Source: Ischnura elegans
Taxonomy: Eukaryota; Arthropoda; Insecta; Odonata; Coenagrionidae
Direction of reading: 5' to 3'
DNA: 64,000 nt
Assembly (NCBI RefSeq): GCF_921293095.1
Contig: NC_060251.1
Span: 100,054,566 to 100,118,565 of the forward strand
Each line of letters opens with the position of its first letter. Positions within the stretch are counted from its first letter, which is position 1. Below the pieces are notes generated by a model that was given only the letters and a program-made list of their open reading frames with translations, did not search any database and was not told the origin of the DNA. A program made the position numbers and the translations under genes. Shown piece after piece: positions 61,700-64,000 of the stretch.

Positions 61700-61940
61700 C
61701 AGGAAACATAATAAAGATACACTTTAGTATGTTCCATAGAAGTTTTAATAACCGACCCAGGTTTCGACAGTACACTATGCCATTATCAAGGTGAATATCC
61801 ACAAATTTGCGAGCTTATATATACCAGGGAAGGGAGTTAAGACAAGGAGGGGTGTTAATGGTGGGAGTGGGCAGAGCTAACGAAAAAATAGGTTCCTCAA
61901 GGTCAAAGATACAAAAGTGTATCTTTATTATGTATCCCTG
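61700..61940. repeat. Foldback repeat, 26-bp arms, with hammerhead-like motif 4
   Basis: Arms at 61700-61725 and 61914-61940 are reverse complements (aaagtgtatctttattatgt) with one indel-type difference. Inside the left part, on the minus strand, lies TTGATAAT, stem GGCA/TGTC, GAAAC, then ACCTGGGT and C (about 61796-61757). Confidence 0.65.
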
Positions 61941-62151
61941 TATCGTGATTAGGTGACATTGTCCCACTTGATTTTAATAGACAAGATTTCAGGAAACAAA
62001 TTAAATTGAAGAAGGTATTAACAATCTTCTGGTGGGAAAAATGTGTGAAATAAGGGAGCAGTATTTAAGGATTGCTGGAGTAAATTAAACATAATAACAT
62101 TCATAAACTAAGACAAATTCACCCGAGCTGACGATACCCAACAATTGGTAC

Positions 62152-62320
62152 AGTAAACCTCGATTATAAAGATCTCGCATGTAACGAAATCCCGCCTATA
62201 ACGAGGTGAGTTTCCAGTCACTTGGACTTTCCTATGATCTCCAATGTTGATTTCCTCGCATGTGACGAGTTTGTATGATGCGAATTTCCCGCTATTACGA
62301 GCTACTCTTTGGTCCCTTGG
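62152..62320 (+). mobile_element. Possible Tc1/mariner (pogo-like) element end
   Basis: TA is followed by CAGTAAACCTCGATTATAAA and then diverged repeats of 'ctataacgag/atgtgacgag/tattacgag'. A TA-flanked CAGT start with CGATTATAA resembles pogo/Tigger-type ends. No clear opposite end or transposase was found downstream. Confidence 0.3.
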
Positions 62321-62899
62321 GGAATCATTTCATCTTTTATAAGAAAAATTAGGTCACCTTCGCTACTTAACCGTTCTTTACCTTACACGCTTCCCTATAC
62401 CTTCCCCCTCAACAACACGAGTTGTTCTCACGTGTGGCCATCACCACATAGTTCCACTTTTCATATTAAAATCCTTCCCTTTAAAGCCGTTTGATGAAAA
62501 AGGTTGTTATTTGCTACGGATCTGTTACTTAAATAAAGACGACTTGCGGAATGTTAGTCGGCAATCCTGAGATTTATGGGGAAAAATTCTTTATTATCGC
62601 CATAATTAAATACCGTTAATAAAAAAATAGAACCATGGTCCCCTGTAACTCGTTATTTGTAAGTTAAATTGTATTACCGTTTAATAGTGATAAGCGTTAT
62701 ACCCTCTAAAACGTCACAATTAATGACATTATTAGGGAGGCTTACAATTAATGGTCGAAACGGATAGGGCACACGTTTTATTCCGAGCGGATCGCAACAA
62801 TTTATATCTTGGCTACACACTCAATCAGCTCATTGAAAGGACAGAATGATTCTTTGAGCTAGTCGGGCGGAATCCTCGCTTCTGGTGAATGGGAAAATT
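62321..62899. other. AT-rich sequence, nothing recognised
   Basis: May include the interior of the possible pogo-like element, but no coding frame supports this. Confidence 0.45.
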
Positions 62900-63380
62900 G
62901 ATTCGGATATGTAGTATCCGTTGGGGCGCGGTAAAAGGGGATTGTATACATCAGAACGTGGCTTCGACAAGGAGAAAGGCTGGGTGGTGGATCCGCCGAT
63001 TGTGTCTGAGGGCGAAAAGTGTTCTGAGCGGAAGATGGAATGGAATGGAGTGGATGGAATGCCAGGCTCGCTAAGAGCGTCTAGGTTACGTGCCGGAGGG
63101 AGGAAGTGCAGGTGGAGCTTCGTGCTCTTTCATCCCTTTACCCTCCAGTCACTACGACCCCTTCCACCCTCAACCCCCCAGAGGGAGTAGGGGGAGTGCT
63201 GCACTTATCTACCCTCCGCCCCCCAACTCTCTTTCGCCCCCGGACGAAAGGCGACAGGTTGCGCGCGAGGGGGCGGCGAAGGCGGGCGCGGTCCTATTGA
63301 TCACTCTCTGGCATCGCTGGGTCTCCCACGGGGCTCGAACGCAGTCCCAGGGATGTTTTTAGCTCGGAGCAGGCCGCGGA
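62900..63380. repeat. GC-rich island
   Basis: About 480 bp rich in GC and CpG, with runs such as cctccgccccccaactctct and gcgcgagggggcggcgaagg. Open frames cross it in three plus-strand frames at once, as expected of stop-poor GC-rich DNA, so none is called. It may be a repeat or a promoter-type island. Confidence 0.45.
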
Positions 63381-63560
63381 AAATGGAGCGTCGGGAGTAT
63401 TCACGAAAGCACTGGCGATATATGTTTTAAGTGAAAACTTCTTCGCGACAAACAAAAATTAATGGTTATAAGACACGGTCTCAGGCGTTATTTTGTGGAA
63501 TTGCTTCATTATAGAATAATATAAAATAAATTTGTTTTATTCCACACTTTATTTTAAATA

Positions 63561-63601
63561 GCATGACCCGGGTTTCAACAACTAGTGTTATCATCAGGTG
63601 C
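63561..63601 (-). ncRNA. Hammerhead-like motif 5 (best match)
   Basis: Minus strand: CTGATGA (63597-63591), one T, stem AACA/TGTT with a 5-base loop, GAAAC (63576-63572), then ACCCGGGT (mini stem III) and C, giving a GUC site with the cleavable bond between 63565 and 63564. Flanking GCAC and ATGC could form three pairs of stem I. The one-base insertion before stem II departs from the canonical ribozyme. Such mini-hammerheads are known in Penelope-like elements and retrozymes. Confidence 0.45.
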
Positions 63602-64000
63602 AAATAGATGGGTGGCATGCTCTTAAATAGGTAATCGTGGGTGGAGGGGGGGGGGGGGAATGACCATATGTTCCTCTCCCAGTCACCATTTCTTTACGTC
63701 ACACTAACATCCCCCTTCGACCCTCAACCTTGAATCCCTCATGTCTTTTAAACCTTTTGAGGACCCCTCCCCCTTTATCTTTTTTCCTTGTCGTTTATCC
63801 CATGCAAGCCAGCCCAAGGCCCCCCCCACTCCTTTCTTCAAAAAACAGCTTTACCCGTCATCAATGTTCCTTCCCACCCCACCCTTTTTTCGGTTCGGTT
63901 ATAAATTACTCACTCAAACGCCGTAATATATTATTATTGTAAATAATCAACCTTTGTTTTGAAATGTGAATAAGGTGTGACTACAGATTCTCTTTGTAAG
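63602..64000. other. No supported feature
   Basis: Contains a run of 14 G near 63645-63658 and C-rich tracts at 63.7-63.9 kb. The open frames there are Pro/Phe-rich low-complexity frames and are not called. Confidence 0.5.

Noticed and set aside
62889..63362. Overlapping open frames in three plus-strand frames
   Set aside because: Stop-poor GC-rich DNA gives open frames by chance; the products are low-complexity and mutually exclusive.

Overview
The window is eukaryotic, AT-rich, repeat-dense DNA and looks like intergenic or intronic sequence from an arthropod, most likely an insect with a large, transposon-rich genome. The reasons are the lack of any long uninterrupted host gene, several tRNA-derived SINE families, a 5'-truncated LINE family, a piggyBac-type element in TTAA sites, MITEs, and a degenerate protein family that I know only as a recurrent 'uncharacterized protein' of arthropod genomes. 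The organism is an inference; nothing here fixes the species. No rRNA, functional tRNA, CRISPR array or bacterial operon was seen.

Layout. 1.3-2.0 kb: 5'-truncated LINE copy (reverse-transcriptase C-terminus). 3.5-4.5 kb: a GC-rich tandem repeat of about 330 bp with tRNA-derived SINE-like heads at its edges. 5.8-8.4 kb: a 2.56-kb unit with long terminal inverted repeats around a broken gene of unknown class. 9.5-12.3 kb: a possible host exon, scattered inverted repeats and a GC-rich interspersed element. 13.8-14.0 kb: SINE. 18.9-19.6 kb: almost perfect 324-bp tandem duplication. 24.2-24.9 kb: SINE cluster. 27.7-28.2 kb: old tandem duplication. 29.8-30.3 kb: 455-bp MITE with TAA duplication. 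33.1-33.6 kb: second LINE copy, flanked by an 11-bp target-site duplication. 35.2-37.2 kb: foldback repeats carrying hammerhead-ribozyme-like cores, with SINE heads. 38.3-39.8 kb: SINE and a 52-bp-stem hairpin. 40.7-42.3 kb: old duplications. 47.6-47.9 kb: third LINE copy, with an inverted 5' end. 48.5-48.8 kb: GC island. 49.2-52.25 kb: complete but inactivated piggyBac-family element. 52.6-53.25 kb: non-autonomous hAT-like element. 60-61.2 kb: SINEs. 61.7-63.6 kb: more hammerhead-like foldbacks, a Tc1/pogo-like fragment and another GC island.

The genes do not form a pathway; what is visible is a record of transposition. The most distinctive signals are five dispersed hammerhead-like motifs with palindromic mini-stems, a stop-codon-spanning palindrome at the LINE 3' end kept by a paired substitution, the TIR-bounded unknown element, and the piggyBac element whose own terminal repeat is a palindrome.
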